DNA from: Tetradesmus obliquus
Taxonomy: Eukaryota > Chlorophyta > Chlorophyceae > Sphaeropleales > Scenedesmaceae
Assembly: GCA_030272155.1 (NCBI GenBank)
Contig: CP126195.1
Span: 6,121,001-6,185,000 of the forward strand
Direction of reading: 5' to 3'
Length of the DNA stretch: 64,000 nt
The notes beneath the pieces are model-generated. The model saw nothing but the letters and a program-made list of their open reading frames with translations. It was not told the DNA's origin and did no database searches. Positions 21,324 to 34,395 of the stretch are shown here, piece after piece (the first letter of the stretch is position 1; the number at the start of each line of letters is the position of its first letter). Position numbers and translations under genes: made by a program.

Positions 21324-24300
21324 GTGGTGTGCTAGCAGGCCAGGGCAAGGGAGAGCAGCAACTGGAGTAGGGGTTGGCTTGGTTTGAGGTGACTGGGGTA
21401 GATGCAGGTGTGTGACGTATGGTTGGCTTGGTGCGTAATGCTCATGGTGCAGCCGTGGCTGTTTTGGTAGGGATGATGAAGAAGCGTGTGTGCTGGCCGA
21501 GCACACTTCGTATTTGGTTTGTCGTGCTGTTTGACCCAGTCGGCGTCTGAGGTCTTGCTTCTGCTTGGCATGATGGTTCTGCCCTGAAGGATTCTGCTGG
21601 CAGCCAGTAATCAAGGCCGTGTGTGCATGGCAAGCTGTACTATACCCTGGGTTCTGTCTTGTGCATGCACAGTCGCATACACATGCAGCATGTGTGCACA
21701 ACTGGGAACCCACTTGTTTTGGTTTGCAATTGGTTCGGGCTATTCTTTCTTTGAGTTCACTGAGCATTTGTCAACTGTTCACACTATGGAAGTCTGTGGC
21801 TGTCTGTGGCTGTGCAGTGCTCCTGGAATTGAGGAGCTATCACAGCAACAGCGGCTGATTGCAGCAAAAACTTGCTCTGGGTGTGATGTGATGGAACTGA
21901 GTTATAGCGTGCTGCAGCTGCAACTGCTCGGGACAGGAAGCTATTGATGATGCTGATGAGTTTTTTTCTGCGTTTTCGTCTGACGCTTTGGACGATGATG
22001 AGTTGTTCTTCGATGTTTCCTCCCCCTATGAGCCTCTCGTTGGCTCCTGACTGGGGTTCCCACTCCTCGTTGAGTGGAGCATGTAATGTAATGTAATGTA
22101 ATGAAGCACAGTTGGATGTGTATGTGTGTGTGCAACGGGCACTGCTGCAGTGCAACTTGCGGCGGCCGCTCTTTACACTTGAGTTCACATCCATGAACAG
22201 TTTCAGATCCACTACTAGTGGAGTATGCCATCTGATGATATGATGCAGCGGGTCAGCGGGCCTGATTGGTGTCACGTGCTGGCAGCTAGTAACGCACTGT
22301 TCGAGCACCAGTTTGACTTTTGGGCAACAGTCAAGCATCAGATCAGGCGATGGTAATGTTACAAGGTAACATTGATGAAGAGAAATAAGTGGCGCCACCA
22401 CCCCATGGCCTAGGTTTGGGTAGCCTGCCGCAAAGTCTCAACAGCATAGTGCTGTCCTTGGCCTATTCGTACATTGTGCACTGATCCCGGTCTCCCCTAG
22501 GCAATGGGACCAGTGCAGCCTGTGTGGCATGCAACTGCGAACGTCACACCACATAACTAGAGCCTATAGGCTAGCCGAAGCACTACCTGATGTGTCTTCC
22601 ATAAATTCAAAGCACACCTACTGGGCAAAGCATTGCTGCCATGGAACGGCGATGCCAAGCACTGGCAGTCGGCTGGATCAAGCTTGGAAGCCACATGCTG
22701 CTTACGTACGCACCCTTGCCCTGCGTACCTGTGAAACGTACAGAGTTGTTGCAACTCAATTTCATGCAGCCGTGTCATGACCCGCGTTGGCACGCTCACA
22801 TGTAGTTCGGACCACACTGGCAGCTGTAAGCCGTCAACTGTTGCGTCCACAGAAACACATGCGCCACATACATCAGGCCTCCCAACCATGCTCATGTCAC
22901 CATCCACATGACTCATGTTGCTGAGCAAAGCAGCAATCCACCAAGTGTTTCAAGCAGCAACAAAAGGACATGCTTTACATACATAATACGTAACAGTAAG
23001 TATATACTAGTAGTATGTCACAGGCTGAGAGCCTACATGTGTAAAGCCTGTTGCTGTACTTCACACAACCACGAGCGCTATGTGCCTGCGTGTGTGATTT
23101 AAACTTCACTGACATGGCATCTTCACAAGGCATGCATCTGGGGAGCGCAGCAGGCGCCCTTGCTGTGCATGCTTTCCATCCCGACACAGCTGTGCACAGC
23201 ATCATGCATCACATGGCGCGTCATGTGGACAGCAGATGCAGCAACTGGGCAACAAAATGAAACTGCAACACCTCGTTGCAGCAATGCAATGCCGAGCAGG
23301 GCAAAGTGGGCGCTGACATACCTTATACTGAGTCACATCAGCCTACAGCAGCTGTACCTCAGTAGGCCAACCTCTGCACAGCGCACCAGCCTCAATGCAG
23401 AGCCCCACCATACTGCACACTGCACAACAGCAACAACCATTGTGCATTGCACCGGCACCGTTTGCATGCATGCATGCTTGTGCCTGGCTGTCCTAGGATG
23501 CATGCGAGCATGTATGCCCCATGTTTCTGTCCTCTATTAGACCACGACCAGCAACTGATGCATGCTTCCCATATCACAAGCGCCATGCTCGAGTGTGCCA
23601 CTGCTAGGTAGTCAAGTACAGCACACTCGGCAGTACCAGTACAGTATGAATGTTTACTCATGATAAAGCGCATGCGGCTTGCTGTACTGCATGCACTGCA
23701 GTGCACGTTGCCGCACAGGGCCTCTCTCATGCCTCCGCATGCTGCAGACTCCTTCTGGCTTCTTGCTGTTACGAAACAGCACGAGCCAGCTGCGTGCGCA
23801 ACCAGTCACGTGTGCACGCGTCAACGTGATCGCTACCTGCGTGCTTGCAAACCGTCAAATAGCTGGTGTGCGCACAAAGAAGAGCCCCACACCGTTCACT
23901 GTGTACCCAACCAGGTGCAGTGCCCAAGCGGTTGCAAGCAATGAGCAGAGAAGCGCAGCTGTACTGCCAGCGGTCTTCCTGCAAGAAGCACAGCTGTACT
24001 GCCAGCGGTGTTTTTTGCAAGAAGCGCAGCTGTCCTGCAAATGTGCCCTGCAGTATCACATCATCCATGCATTTAAAACATGCATAATAATCTAGCAGCA
24101 TGACCAAGTGAAGCGGTGTACCACCAGATGCTTAGCAGCACTCAGCAATGGCGACAAAGCATATGTGTGCAGTAATACTCGCTACAATACCTATTGACCT
24201 GCAAAAAGTGGGTGCACTGCAGCCAACGCGGCAATGTGTGGCTGCAGCAGTTGACCTGTTGCAAACTCCCAAACCTTGCACACCAGCCACATGTCAACTC

Positions 24301-24880
24301 CAGTTCCTAAAAGTACCATGTAATTTGTGCCCGGCACCAAACTGCATATGCAGCGCAGCCGCCTATGATATTAGCCCGGCACCAAAAGCCTAAAGCCTGC
24401 CTTGCAGCTGCAGCAGTGATGCCAATGCCCTGCGTTACTAACATATGTAACATATGCCCACCATTGCACAGAGCTCACCCTGCACTGCATCACTGCAACA
24501 GACCCCGTACCACATGCCCTGCATGTCCTGTTAACCTTTCACAACCACCAGGTTCAACCACACCCACAACACCTCGCCCTGCCGTTGCTTCTGCCTTGCA
24601 GCACGATGTGTGGTGGTGCAGCATAGCCCTGCTGAACATGCCATTACGTGCCCTTTCCACACACATGCCAAATAACAGCACTGGACTCACCGGGCTCACA
24701 TGCCTGACATGCTGCTAAGCAGGCAAGGGTTGCGGACTGCAGGTAATTTCCTACCAACCGTACCAGGGGTGGCGGTTTGCAGCACACCACCAACAAATAG
24801 TTTGTGCGCACCAGCATGCATGCACACATGCATGCCATGCTATCCTCCTTGCATCATCACAGCCATATGCTCCTCACCGC
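21324..24880. other. Intergenic, no gene recognised
   Basis: About 3.5 kb follow the NII1 stop codon. A run of four ATGTA units at about 22080-22103 contains overlapping TGTAA signals and could serve polyadenylation. A 34-35-bp tandem repeat with three copies lies at about 23949-24045 (unit starts GAAGCGCAGCTGTACTGCCA). No splice-linked exons or protein domains were seen on either strand. Confidence 0.5.
23949..24045 (+). repeat. 34-35-bp tandem repeat, three copies
   Basis: Units begin GA(A)GCRCAGCTGTACTGCC and end TGCAA. The second and third copies differ by a few bases and a short T run. There is no sign of function. Confidence 0.8.
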
Positions 24881-24881
24881 C

Positions 24882-24952
24882 TGCCAAAGATTCTCACCGC
24901 CTGCCAAAGATTCTCACCGCCTGCCAAAGATTCTCACCGCCTGCCAAAGAAA
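24882..24952 (+). repeat. 20-bp tandem repeat at the 3' end of ECM gene 1
   Basis: Four copies of CTCACCGCCTGCCAAAGATT. The last copy contains the stop codon of the minus-strand gene (24934-24936) and encodes its terminal PFFGRR. The reading frame therefore ends inside a minisatellite, which may have set the C-terminus. Confidence 0.85.
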
Positions 24953-27410
24953 GGGAAGGGAAAGGGCAGCACCTGGAACGGCGTCCCTCGCCGCTTCACA
25001 ATTGTCAGCGGGCCAAGCTGAATGACCTTCTCATCACCATCAGGTGCAGGCCCTGGCGGGGTTGGCGGCTGTGGGGTTGGCGGCTTCACACAGCCAGCAC
25101 CCTTGAACTTCCCAAACTTGCCAAGATGCAGCCCCGGGTGGATGAAGTGACTGGGAATGCATGCGCAGCAGTTGTCGATGCTGGCAGGCAGTGGGCCGGA
25201 GTCTGCAATGTAAGCGAAGCCATCTGGGCAAGGGAAGCGCTCTCCGGCTTCATTTGAGCTGGCACAGGTGAAGCTTGCAGGAGGGGAAGGGGAGGGAGAT
25301 GCCGGGGGTGGCTGGCTGGGGGAAGGGGAGGGGGAGGCAGGGGGCGGGGTAGGGCTGGGCGATTGAGGCGGTGGGGAGGGGCCGGGGACAGACTGCAGGT
25401 GGGTGGTGGGTGGGGTGGGTGTGAAACGGCAGCAGGAGCAGCGGGGAGGCATGTGTGTGAGGCAGTGCACGTGTGTTGTGCCGCGAAGTGTGCCAAGTGA
25501 ACAGGGAGTGCATGATGAGTGGTCCAAGTGGTGCGGTGTGTGGCACGCTGCAAGGGCAACACATTTCACATCTGCAGCAGCAACTACAACGAGCGCACGT
25601 GTGCACAACTGCACCAGCGCCTTGTGATAGGGGTATACACAGTTTTTGTCTGCAGCTGCTGGCAGAGCGCACCGCTGCTGCAGCACAACTTCTCCTGATT
25701 CTAAAACGACCCTGCCTGCGCCACCTATCAGCACATATCTCACGCTGGGTTCTGTAGGCTGCCTGTGCCGGGCACTGTGCAATTGCCGTATGCAGCTGTT
25801 GCAGCACAACATCATCTTGCCGTAGCACTGCCCTGCCGGCCCCACCTGGCAGGACGTGTTCAATGCTGGGTTCTGCAGGCTGCCTGAGCCGGAAACTGAT
25901 GTGCTGTGTTATTGCTGTATGCAGCTGTTGCAGCGCAACATGCTCTTGGCCCAACTGGGCACTGCCATCCTAACCTGGCAGCACACATCCAATGCTGGAT
26001 TCTGCAGTCGGGGTTTGGGTTCTGTGCAGTTGCTGTATGCAGCTGCTGCAGCGCAACATATTCTTGCCGTAACAAGGCACTGCAGGCCCACCTGGCAGCA
26101 CATGTGTGATGCTGGGCTCTGCAGGCTGCCTGTGCCAGACACCGATGTGCTGTGCAACTGCCGTATGCAGCTGTTGCAGCGCAGCATATTCTTGCCCTAA
26201 CATGGCCCTGCCATTCTCACCTGGCAGCATACATCTGATGCTGGGTTCTGCAGGCTGCCTGTGCCGGGGATGGCCGCCAGGCCCAACACCGCGCAGTCAA
26301 ATGGCTGCAGACCTGGTGAGTTTAAGTCAGCATCTGCGCATGTGGGCTGCAGTAGCAGCAACAGCAGCAGCAGCAAGAACATCCGTCAGGATGCGGTGTG
26401 TTAGGGCACGTGTTGGGGTTGTGCGGCAGGGTCGAATAAGCAGCAGCAGCGTGATGCCGCGGTTGTCAGTGGTTGCTGTCGCAGCAGATAGCATGCTGCA
26501 GGTCTGGCATGCTTACATACCAGCTGGAAGCGTGCTGCTGCTGCAATACACACAACCCCTGCTGAAGTTTTGTTGTGCTGCACACTGCACATCTGTCTGC
26601 AAGCACAGTGCCCAGCAGCTGCTTTGTGTGAACAAAAGCATATCAAACCAAACCCAAACCACGCACCCTCACGCAGGTGTACTCCATGCCGCTCCAGTAC
26701 ATGCCGTCGCTATCCCTGCAGCTGCCGCCACACCTCGCGTCCTCAAACAGCGCTGACAGCTGCACAGCCCTGAACCCTGCGCCAGGCGCGGCCTCAACCG
26801 TCATCGGTACAACCCCAAACCCTTCGCGGCAGTCTGAGCAAGCGCCGCAGCGCAGTGGCTCTCCTTCATCGCCATTGACTGTCCAGTTGTGTGCTGTAAC
26901 AACGTCTGGTGCCTTTGAAGGGTCGCTGCCATACACTCCACCCAGCTTTGCGCCTGCTGTGCCCACATCAACCACAGTGAAGCGCACAAATGTGAGGAAA
27001 GCCTGCGCAGGCGAATCTGTCAGGCTGTAAATGATTGGGTTGCTGGGAGGGATGACTGCTTCTGGGGAGCCTGAGACGCCGCCAGTGCCGTGAGTGATTG
27101 GGCCAATAGGGCCGAATGTGGATCCGGCTTCGCTGCAGGTGAAGGAGGCCCTGCCCCCGCAAAACTGGTTTTCTGCCAGTGCCACATCTGTTGCATCCAG
27201 CGGCTGGTCCTTCCTGTTGCAGGAGAGGCCGCTGGGGGTGGTGATGGGGTGGAAGAAGGTGGCCTCATTTGGGAAGGGCGCAATGGGCGTGTTGAGCACG
27301 TGGCGATTGCCATCGCAGATGAGCTGCGCGTCTGCACAGCTGGCGGCAAGCAGCAGCAGGAGGGCTGCAGCAGCGCTGTGTAGCTGCGTGGGGATGGTGC
27401 TGCGCCTCAT
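24934..27410 (-). CDS. Short secreted Cys/Pro-rich protein, ECM family gene 1
   Basis: A two-exon minus-strand gene (26667-27410 and 24934-25392) whose frames close to 400 residues. It starts MRRSTIPTQLHS, followed by the hydrophobic core AAAALLLLLAASCADA, a clear signal peptide. Exon 1 is the family N-domain: LICDGNRHVLN, FGPIGPITHG, VVDVGTAGAKLGGVYG (degenerate GTGGA), CGACSDCREGFGV and a C-rich end SCRDSDGMYWSGMEYTC. Exon 2 opens with a Pro/Ser hinge of about 45 residues (PPASPSPSPSQPPPASPS). One Cys module follows (ERFPCPDGFAYIADSGPLP, then DNCC), and a basic tail ends PFPFFGRR. It lacks the DUF11, GACC and knottin parts of genes 2-4. The 1.27-kb intron contains a 125-bp minisatellite. 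A wall or matrix location is inferred from the signal peptide and the hydroxyproline-type hinge. I know no named family for the N-domain. Confidence 0.75.
25650..26285 (-). repeat. About 125-bp minisatellite inside the gene 1 intron
   Basis: Four full units and partial ones at both ends, each containing CTGGCAGCAC..., GCTGGGTTCTGCAGGCTGCC and GTATGCAGCTGTTGCAGCGC in the same order. The units are roughly 115-130 bp and moderately diverged. Open frames cross the array on both strands, but codon periodicity is lost because the unit is not a fixed multiple of three. I regard it as intronic. Confidence 0.85.
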
Positions 27411-28689
27411 GCTGCTGTCGCTGCTGGAAGAACTGTCCAAAGAGCACTGAACAGTGGGTGGGTTTGGCCTGTGTACAGCAGCAGGGCGGGTGAAGACAAG
27501 ATGTCGCAGCTGCAAAAAAAGTGATCGAGGATTTGGCGCTCTGCAATGGCTGCGCGTTGAACATTTGACTGAGCAATTGGCTGATCACTGCCTGGTCAAC
27601 GTGTACTGCTGTACCTCAGACAGACAATCTCCACAGGTGACGCTGTTGCAGGTCGTAAGCCTAGTAGTTTAGATACTGTTGCCCTTTGACAAATTGAACA
27701 AGCATGCGTACAGCGGCAGGGCCTGTTAGCGCTTGATGACTGCCTTGCAGTGCTCAACCGTCAGTCCAGTTGTTGGGTACTTGAGTACAAGACGCCAGGT
27801 GACATCGATAGCACAGAACTTTATCTTGTGTTACCTTGATCGTTGCTGTGTGAATCTGTGATGGCTGCGGCTGCAACCACGACTGATCCCAAGGGCAAGG
27901 CAACAGCGTCAGACGCACTCTTTGCAGTAGCTGCCGGAACAGGAACGTTTTCACTGTCACGCGCACGGTTGCGGCGGTGTCTTCAAAGCACTGTGCGCCC
28001 AAGGAACCATTGCTGCTTGAAGCAGGAGCATGCATTGCAACTGACGGTTCGACTGCTGTCATTGACATGGACAGTGTAAAAGGCGAGAGCCACCTTCCCA
28101 GAAACTGCAATCTACAAAACCATTAAATTTGAGAATTAACTGATAGGATATCAGCTGTGCACCACAGCAGGACAGGATGTTGCGGCCTGATTTTCGCAAT
28201 TTCTCTGTTTGTGACACACTCCTCCCACCTTTCAGCAACATCAATCAATCAATCAATTAATCCACGTCTCTCAATCAAGAGGTGAAACCAGAAAAGGGAG
28301 CCACTTCCAAACCACCTTAGATGGCTCCTCAACAGTGTCACTGGGGACACTCAGTCACTGGGGGCACTCTGAGTGCAGACCCACAACCCAGGGCCGGATT
28401 CGACCAAACCCTCAGCAACACCAACAAGGGTGCCTGCACCAGCAAGCAGCAATTTGCAGATCAGATGCAACCTTGCGCCGCCCTTGCCCCGATCGCAATG
28501 AGGTTGCAGTGTTGTAACGAAGTAACATTTCATGCCGCTACATCACTACAGTGTGCTGAGGCGAACGGCACTTGCGCTGCAGATGTAGTGCCTACAGGCA
28601 GCTGCTGGCGTGGTCCAGCAGCAAAAGTAATTGGGGAGCAACAGCAACAGCAGCTGAAGTGGTAATGCCAGTACGACAGATGTAACTGG

Positions 28690-29375
28690 TATGATGCACC
28701 TCACGGAGGGGGGGGCACCAAGAAAGCTGACAGACAGTATGTTGATTAGTTCAAAAGGGGGGGTGCCCCCCCCCCCCACCCCACCCCCCTACCCCCCCCC
28801 CTTCCTCCATCAAAAGAACTCAAACAGCCGTTTACACCCCTTGAATAGTAATTATATATATTTGTTAATTGATATGCGGGTTTATTTGGGGTAGTTCGTG
28901 CTGTATGACACAGTTGTGACGCCTGGATCGATCCATCGATCGAACCGCTGCGTGACAGCTGCAAGACAGCATCGACCTCAACAAAGCTCCCAACATATAG
29001 GCGGTTGCAAAATCATGTACAAAGCGGTTGTTATGGCCTGGTTCGCTGTGCTGCGCTTCGCCCTGAGGTCGCAAGCACCCCTCTGCCTCTGCCTGAGCTG
29101 TCAGCGGCGCCCCCCAAAAGTGCCTGTAGCACCCTCTGGTCACCAGAACTTAAATAAGGAACCTACAAACCATCTTAATCAACTCATATTCACAATAGCT
29201 TTCATTTGAGCTGCGTACGGCGCTGATCCGACGCCTACAAAGAAAGTTGGCAGAAAGACAGCAAGATACCTGAACCCCCCCCCCCCACCCCACCCCTCTT
29301 TTGACCTTGTCAGATGGGCGATAATTTCTTAATATAAGTTATATATATCGTAATTAATATGTTGTGTAAGTTTCA
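28690..29375. repeat. Pair of diverged repeats with poly-C core and AT-rich tail
   Basis: Two segments, about 28690-28885 and 29235-29375, share one order of parts: AAGAAAGYTGRCAGAMAG, a C13 run followed by ACCCCACCCC, then an AT-rich tail with TTATATATAT and TTAATTGATATG or GTAATTAATATG. Direct orientation about 540 bp apart suggests two copies of a dispersed repeat or the ends of a small non-autonomous element. I see no coding capacity and no clear target-site duplication. Confidence 0.5.
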
Positions 29376-32300
29376 GGTCCAAATCAACTTATTGTCAAAA
29401 ACTTACAGAGTGCCCCTGCAAGCAACAGTTGACACACTACAGGCTGCTGCGGATGTTCAACATCGTAAGTTATCCAACAGCAGCAGAAAGTGAGAGCAGC
29501 ACAACGGCAACAGTGGAACAACAACACAAGCCGCCGGTGCCTAGATTCATCATAGTTGCAACACTGAAGTTACTGCAGCTGATTCGGGCGCTGCTGCCGC
29601 GTATGTAAGATCACCTGCATTCAACCTCTGTCTAACACTGTCAATCGATCTGCATGCAGGCATTGACGCTTCCCTTCCCTTGGCGCTGCCTGAAACATCT
29701 GAAACAACAAGCACAACGCAGCCCAGCTCAGCTATGCTGGCTGCTGCCAGGCCATGCGCTGCAAACTGCTGATGCACCATCAGCGATGCTGATACAATGA
29801 TAATGCTGATATAATGATACTATCGGTAGTACCGGGAAAGATATATATTTTGCATTGCCACTCAGGCCTGCAGGCCCATTGCATGAGGTCCACAGCATTC
29901 ATACTGGAGAGGTGCAGCATGGCATAGCATGCAGTAGTGTTCAAGTAGTGCATACGCGCAGGCTGTATAAGATATATATACGTTAATAAGCTGTATGGCA
30001 GAACAAGGCCCTTGATGCAAGTGTCGATACATAAGCAAGACCCTGTGTGAGTGCGCGAACACAGGCCGTATGCTATGTAGGGTGCCCACACTCATTGAAT
30101 AAACCCCAGGGTAAACCTGAACACTAGGTTAAGCCAGATACATTTGACCGCCACAACCAACTGGGCCTCAACTTGTAAAGCCCCCTCTTCCCTACTCCCA
30201 CCCCCTGCAAGCAACACTGCTGCCTGAACTGCCGTAATGTAAGAGCTGGTGCCCCCCTGCCTGGGCTTGTAAGAAGCCACTGGCTTAACTGGGTTATGGC
30301 ATCACGTGACCAGCTGGACAACATACAACTGTCACACAGTACCAGCACAACTGGCACGCAGGGTACTCCACCCACGCATGTCGTCCACCTTTTATCCTGG
30401 TAGGATATATCATATCGACGCCAGCTGGCAGCTGCAGCTTCGGTCCACTGCTTACGATGTATGTAACCTCTGTGCCAATATCACTCTATCTCTGGAGAGC
30501 AGCTACAGCACCACTCCAATCACAGTGCTACAGCAATTCCATTGAGCACAGGCGCGCATGCAGTTGCTTGTGCATTGTGCTTGATGCGCGGCAAATACAA
30601 TCGACCTGACAAACCCCCACCCACACACAGCGCAACAAGCCTGACAAATTGCGCATCGCTTGCAGCAGAGCAGCCATATCGGATTTGAACAGCGCTGCAC
30701 AACAGCAGCAACCAGCAATCAGCGGCGCCAACTGCAGTCCTGCAAGCCCACAGAACAACATGTTGCATCACGTCAAACAACCCCACCCACAACCGCCATG
30801 GGCAGATTCTGCAGATGCTGCAAGTGACCACACCCCAGCACATGCTGCATAGAGAGCGTGAGCTGTGCCAGCAGCAGCAGCAGCACGTGGCCTGCTGCCC
30901 ACACAGCAGCTACTTCCTGATACAGATCTGCAAGTGACAGTGCTGCAACAAGACAGCAGCTGCTAATTGACGACCTACTCCAGCAACACGACAACCTCTG
31001 GCTGCAATGCAGCGCACTGTCCAACATCTTAAAAAGTGTACAACAGCACGGCCAGCTCTCCATAGGAGGAAACACGCAGGCAGCTGATTGCTTGCAGGTG
31101 CAAGGGCTTGCAAGGCCCCTGCAAGATGAACATCACAACTGAATGCAGCCATCTCCTCCTTTTGATCATTGCAGCATCCCCAGCACCACAGCCGTGTCCC
31201 CCACCCCCACCACAACACTGCTCAGGCCGTTCCAGCCATCCCCGCCTCGGTAGCCCAGTTCATTCCAGAACATTCCAGAACACTTTGCTGTTGCCGGAAT
31301 GAGTGCATCGCCTCATCTGCCTGTACTGCAGACACTCCCAGCACAACCGCTGCCGACACGCCACTTCAAAACGCACGCTACTGCTGTGCTGCAGGAACCC
31401 CGTCACATATCATATGTGACATATGTGACGTATGGTGTTGCCAGCCAAGCAACCTTAGCCGCAACCCAAAGGAGCCAACCTCGCAAAGGTGATGCACACA
31501 CACAGAAGCTGCTGCTGCTGCTGCTGCTGCTGCTGCCGCTGCTGGTGCACGAGCAGAAGCAGACACGCCACAGGTGCTGCTGCTGCTCGAGGCCGCCACC
31601 AGAGCTTGTGCTGCTGCATCTCATTCACCAAGCAGCAGGCGTCACCCAGAACAAGTGTTCAGGCGCGGCTACAAGTGACACTTCACAAAGCCGGCAGCAG
31701 CCCATTCAACAAGGCATCAACCAATCAACAGCAGTTGACAAAACACAATCCAGCATCTCCTCAGCGTTGCCAGTTAACGCATCCTCGCCCCCATCATGTC
31801 AACACATCAGGCAGGCAGCGCAGCCAGTGACAGCCCGTGTCACCAACCTGCCATGACAGATGGGGTTTGTACAGGGCTCAACACACAGCCCAAGCCCAAG
31901 CGTGCCGTAAACGTTTGATCCAAGTAGGATACAGTCTTTCAGCGCCAGAGCCAGCTTCAGCCCTGCTTACATGTTGTAATGTGCAAGCCCCTCAGGGTGT
32001 AGCTGGTTGAAGATGCATCCAGGGCAACATTGCCGAGCAAGTTGACAGTACACAGCACATCGCACATGCACATTGTGCACACTGCCGCACATGCCGATGA
32101 GGACATTGTGCACACTGCCGCACATGCCGATGAGGAGAATTTGATAACCTTTCGTGTGTTGCCGCCCAGTTAAGAACAATCAAAGCCGCCAGCGCCCTCA
32201 CTTCGAAGCAGCTCGCACATACGTAAGAACCTTACTGTTAACACTAACACTTCAACACTTATAAGATCAACTGAGCAGGCAGATGCTGACACCAGGCCTC

Positions 32301-32439
32301 AATCCAGGGTGTGGAAGATGTGGGGACAGAATGGGATCCAAGTAGGAGGCACACCAAGACACGACTCCTGCCACGGCAGCCTAGTGCTGTGCACCGCGTT
32401 GTAGCGCTACTGCGAACGTGCTGCATGCTGCGCTAGTGC

Positions 32440-32680
32440 GCATGTGCTACGTGTTGCGCCTGCGGCACGTGCTGCCTGCTGCCGCTACTGGGCATGTGCT
32501 GCCTGCTGCGCTACTGCGCACGTGCTGCCTGCTGCGCTACTGCGCATGTGCTTCCTGCTGCGCTACTGCGCACGTGCTGCCTGCTGCGCTACTGCGCACG
32601 TGCTGCCTGCTGCGCTACTGCGCACGTGCTGCCTGCTGCGCTACTGCGCATGTGCTGCCTGCTGCGCCTGCGGCTGTGGT
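32440..32680 (+). repeat. 26-bp minisatellite (GCTGCCTGCTGCGCTACTGCGCACGT)
   Basis: About eight copies in a row with few changes (CGCAC/CGCAT). Because 26 is not a multiple of three, the frames rotate and open frames of over 100 codons appear in all three forward frames (VLPAALLRTCC and similar). I treat these as artefacts of the repeat. Confidence 0.9.
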
Positions 32681-33235
32681 GCCCGCTGCGCCTGGTTGTA
32701 CTGCTCATCAACTGCGCCCGCTTCTATGACTGCGCCAACGATTGGCCAGAAAGGGAAGCTTGCTGCGGGCAGCATGCAGCAGCAGCAGCAGCGGGCGGCG
32801 TTAGCAGCGTCAGCGCAATGCAGAGATTGTGGTGCAGAGCAGCAGAGTTGGTGCAGCACACCAGCTAATGAACCCGTGATGGCCGCAGCAAGCATGCACC
32901 GCACGCCCTGCTGCCTGGACACACTGCTGCATACCACGCATCCAATGCAACAGCAGTAGTGAGGCTGCGGTCAGCTTTTGCAAACGCCTGGGCACAGCAT
33001 GTGTTTACCACCTCAAAATTTAGCGCGTGGTGCGCCGCTGGTGCCACGCAAGCCAGCAATGCTGTCTGATTTTCTCTTCAAAGCGGTGGCAGCCAGTTTG
33101 AAAGAACCACATATGTTCACAACACAGCAGTGCTGTTTACATTCCTCTTCGAAGCAGCGGCAGCCAGTCCAAAACAACCACATATACTTACAACACAGCA
33201 GCCACTAGAAGGAACTCGGCTCACCCGTGAGCATC

Positions 33236-33373
33236 TCAGCCATCTGCAGCCAGGCAAAACATGCTGACCGCAAGGCTCTGGATGCTGCGCAGCCGCATGT
33301 GGCGCTGCAGCTGGCTGTTGATCGCAGCAATCTGCGCAGCCCCGTCCTGCAGCCCTGCCCCACCAGCAAGCGG

Positions 33374-33437
<64 letters not shown>

Positions 33438-34360
33438 GCCTTGCCAGTTGGAGCCCTGCTGCTGCAGCTGCTGCTGCGGCCGGCTGCGCTGCCGTTGCTG
33501 CTGCTGCCGCTGCCCACTCCATCCAGGGCTCTGCTGATGCTCAGGCTGGCCATGCTCTGCAGCACACCCTCTCCCTCTGCTGCTGCATCGCGAGACATGC
33601 GCGCATACAGCTGCATTACTAGGCGCAGCCGCAGCATGTGCCGCTGCTGCAGCCCTATCCGCCTCGACACCTGCGTGGGCAGCACAACAACTCGTTACAG
33701 AACGTGTTACATATGGTGAGTTTGCATTGTCTGGCTGTGTACTGTTCATCAAGCACTTGGCATGGCATGTCTGCTGCTAGTATGTACTGCTACACAGGTT
33801 AAGACAGTTCACTCCTCTGTCTTTGCCGCTAGCAACCAAGTCACAAGTGCACTCTGCCGCATCAGAATCTCACCAGCAGCCAGTACCAGTCTGCTAGCCC
33901 TGCCACTGCAGCACACATGCAATCACTGGCAATGCTCTGTAAGGCACCCGGCCAGGTGGACAGCATGCAACAGCAACCCCACACAACCTGCTACGTCAAC
34001 AGGTCAACATGGAGCTTGCAGAGTTCTTTCGCATGTACAGCAGATGTGAGGGCCAGTCTCACCAGCACCCAGTGGTGTGGCGGCGCCACTGCCTGCCACC
34101 CCTGGTCAAAGCACTAATAATCAAGCCACGCAGTGCATTTGCCACACACAGCATCTCACCAGCAGCCTGTGGTGTGGCGGCGCCACTGCGGCCTCGCCAG
34201 TGGATGCATTGCTGGCAGCAACATGAAAGACAACTAAAGGGTTGTGCAGCAGCAGCAGCGTGGAGAAGCGCACACTGCTGTCAATACAGTGCTCCAGCTC
34301 CTCGAGTGCTGCTTCCACAGTGTTCTGAATGCCAGCAGGGTACTCAGATGCAGCACCGCC

Positions 34361-34395
<35 letters not shown>

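Larger units (their letters stand above)
27411..33235. other. Long stretch without a recognised gene
   Basis: The gene 1 promoter lies at the left end. A minus-strand frame at 27754-28110 (containing GAQCFEDTAATVRVTVKTFL) and another at about 30790-30990 (LADLYQEVAAVWAAGHVLL) read somewhat like coding sequence but could not be linked to a family. Also present are poly-C/AT-rich repeats near 28.7 and 29.3 kb, a CTG run at about 31509-31545, and a 26-bp minisatellite near 32.5 kb. All are listed separately or are low-complexity. Confidence 0.4.

Noticed and set aside
24882-24952. CRISPR-like array
   Set aside because: The repeats are directly adjacent without spacers and lie in a eukaryotic gene end.
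25250-25954. Coding sequence across the 125-bp repeats
   Set aside because: Open frames exist on both strands but follow the repeat. The gene 1 model skips them with good splice sites.
26667-27410. Pherophorin domain
   Set aside because: The Pro-rich hinge and secretion signal resemble pherophorins, but the N-domain motifs (CDGN, GTGGA, CxxCxxC) do not match the pherophorin pattern I know.
28690-29375. LTR retroelement or DNA transposon
   Set aside because: There is no coding capacity, no clear terminal motif and no target-site duplication visible, so it is listed only as a repeat pair.
32418-32959. Overlapping forward open frames of over 100 codons rich in Cys, Leu and Ala
   Set aside because: They are produced by the 26-bp minisatellite, which keeps all three forward frames open. 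There is no start, splice or family support.
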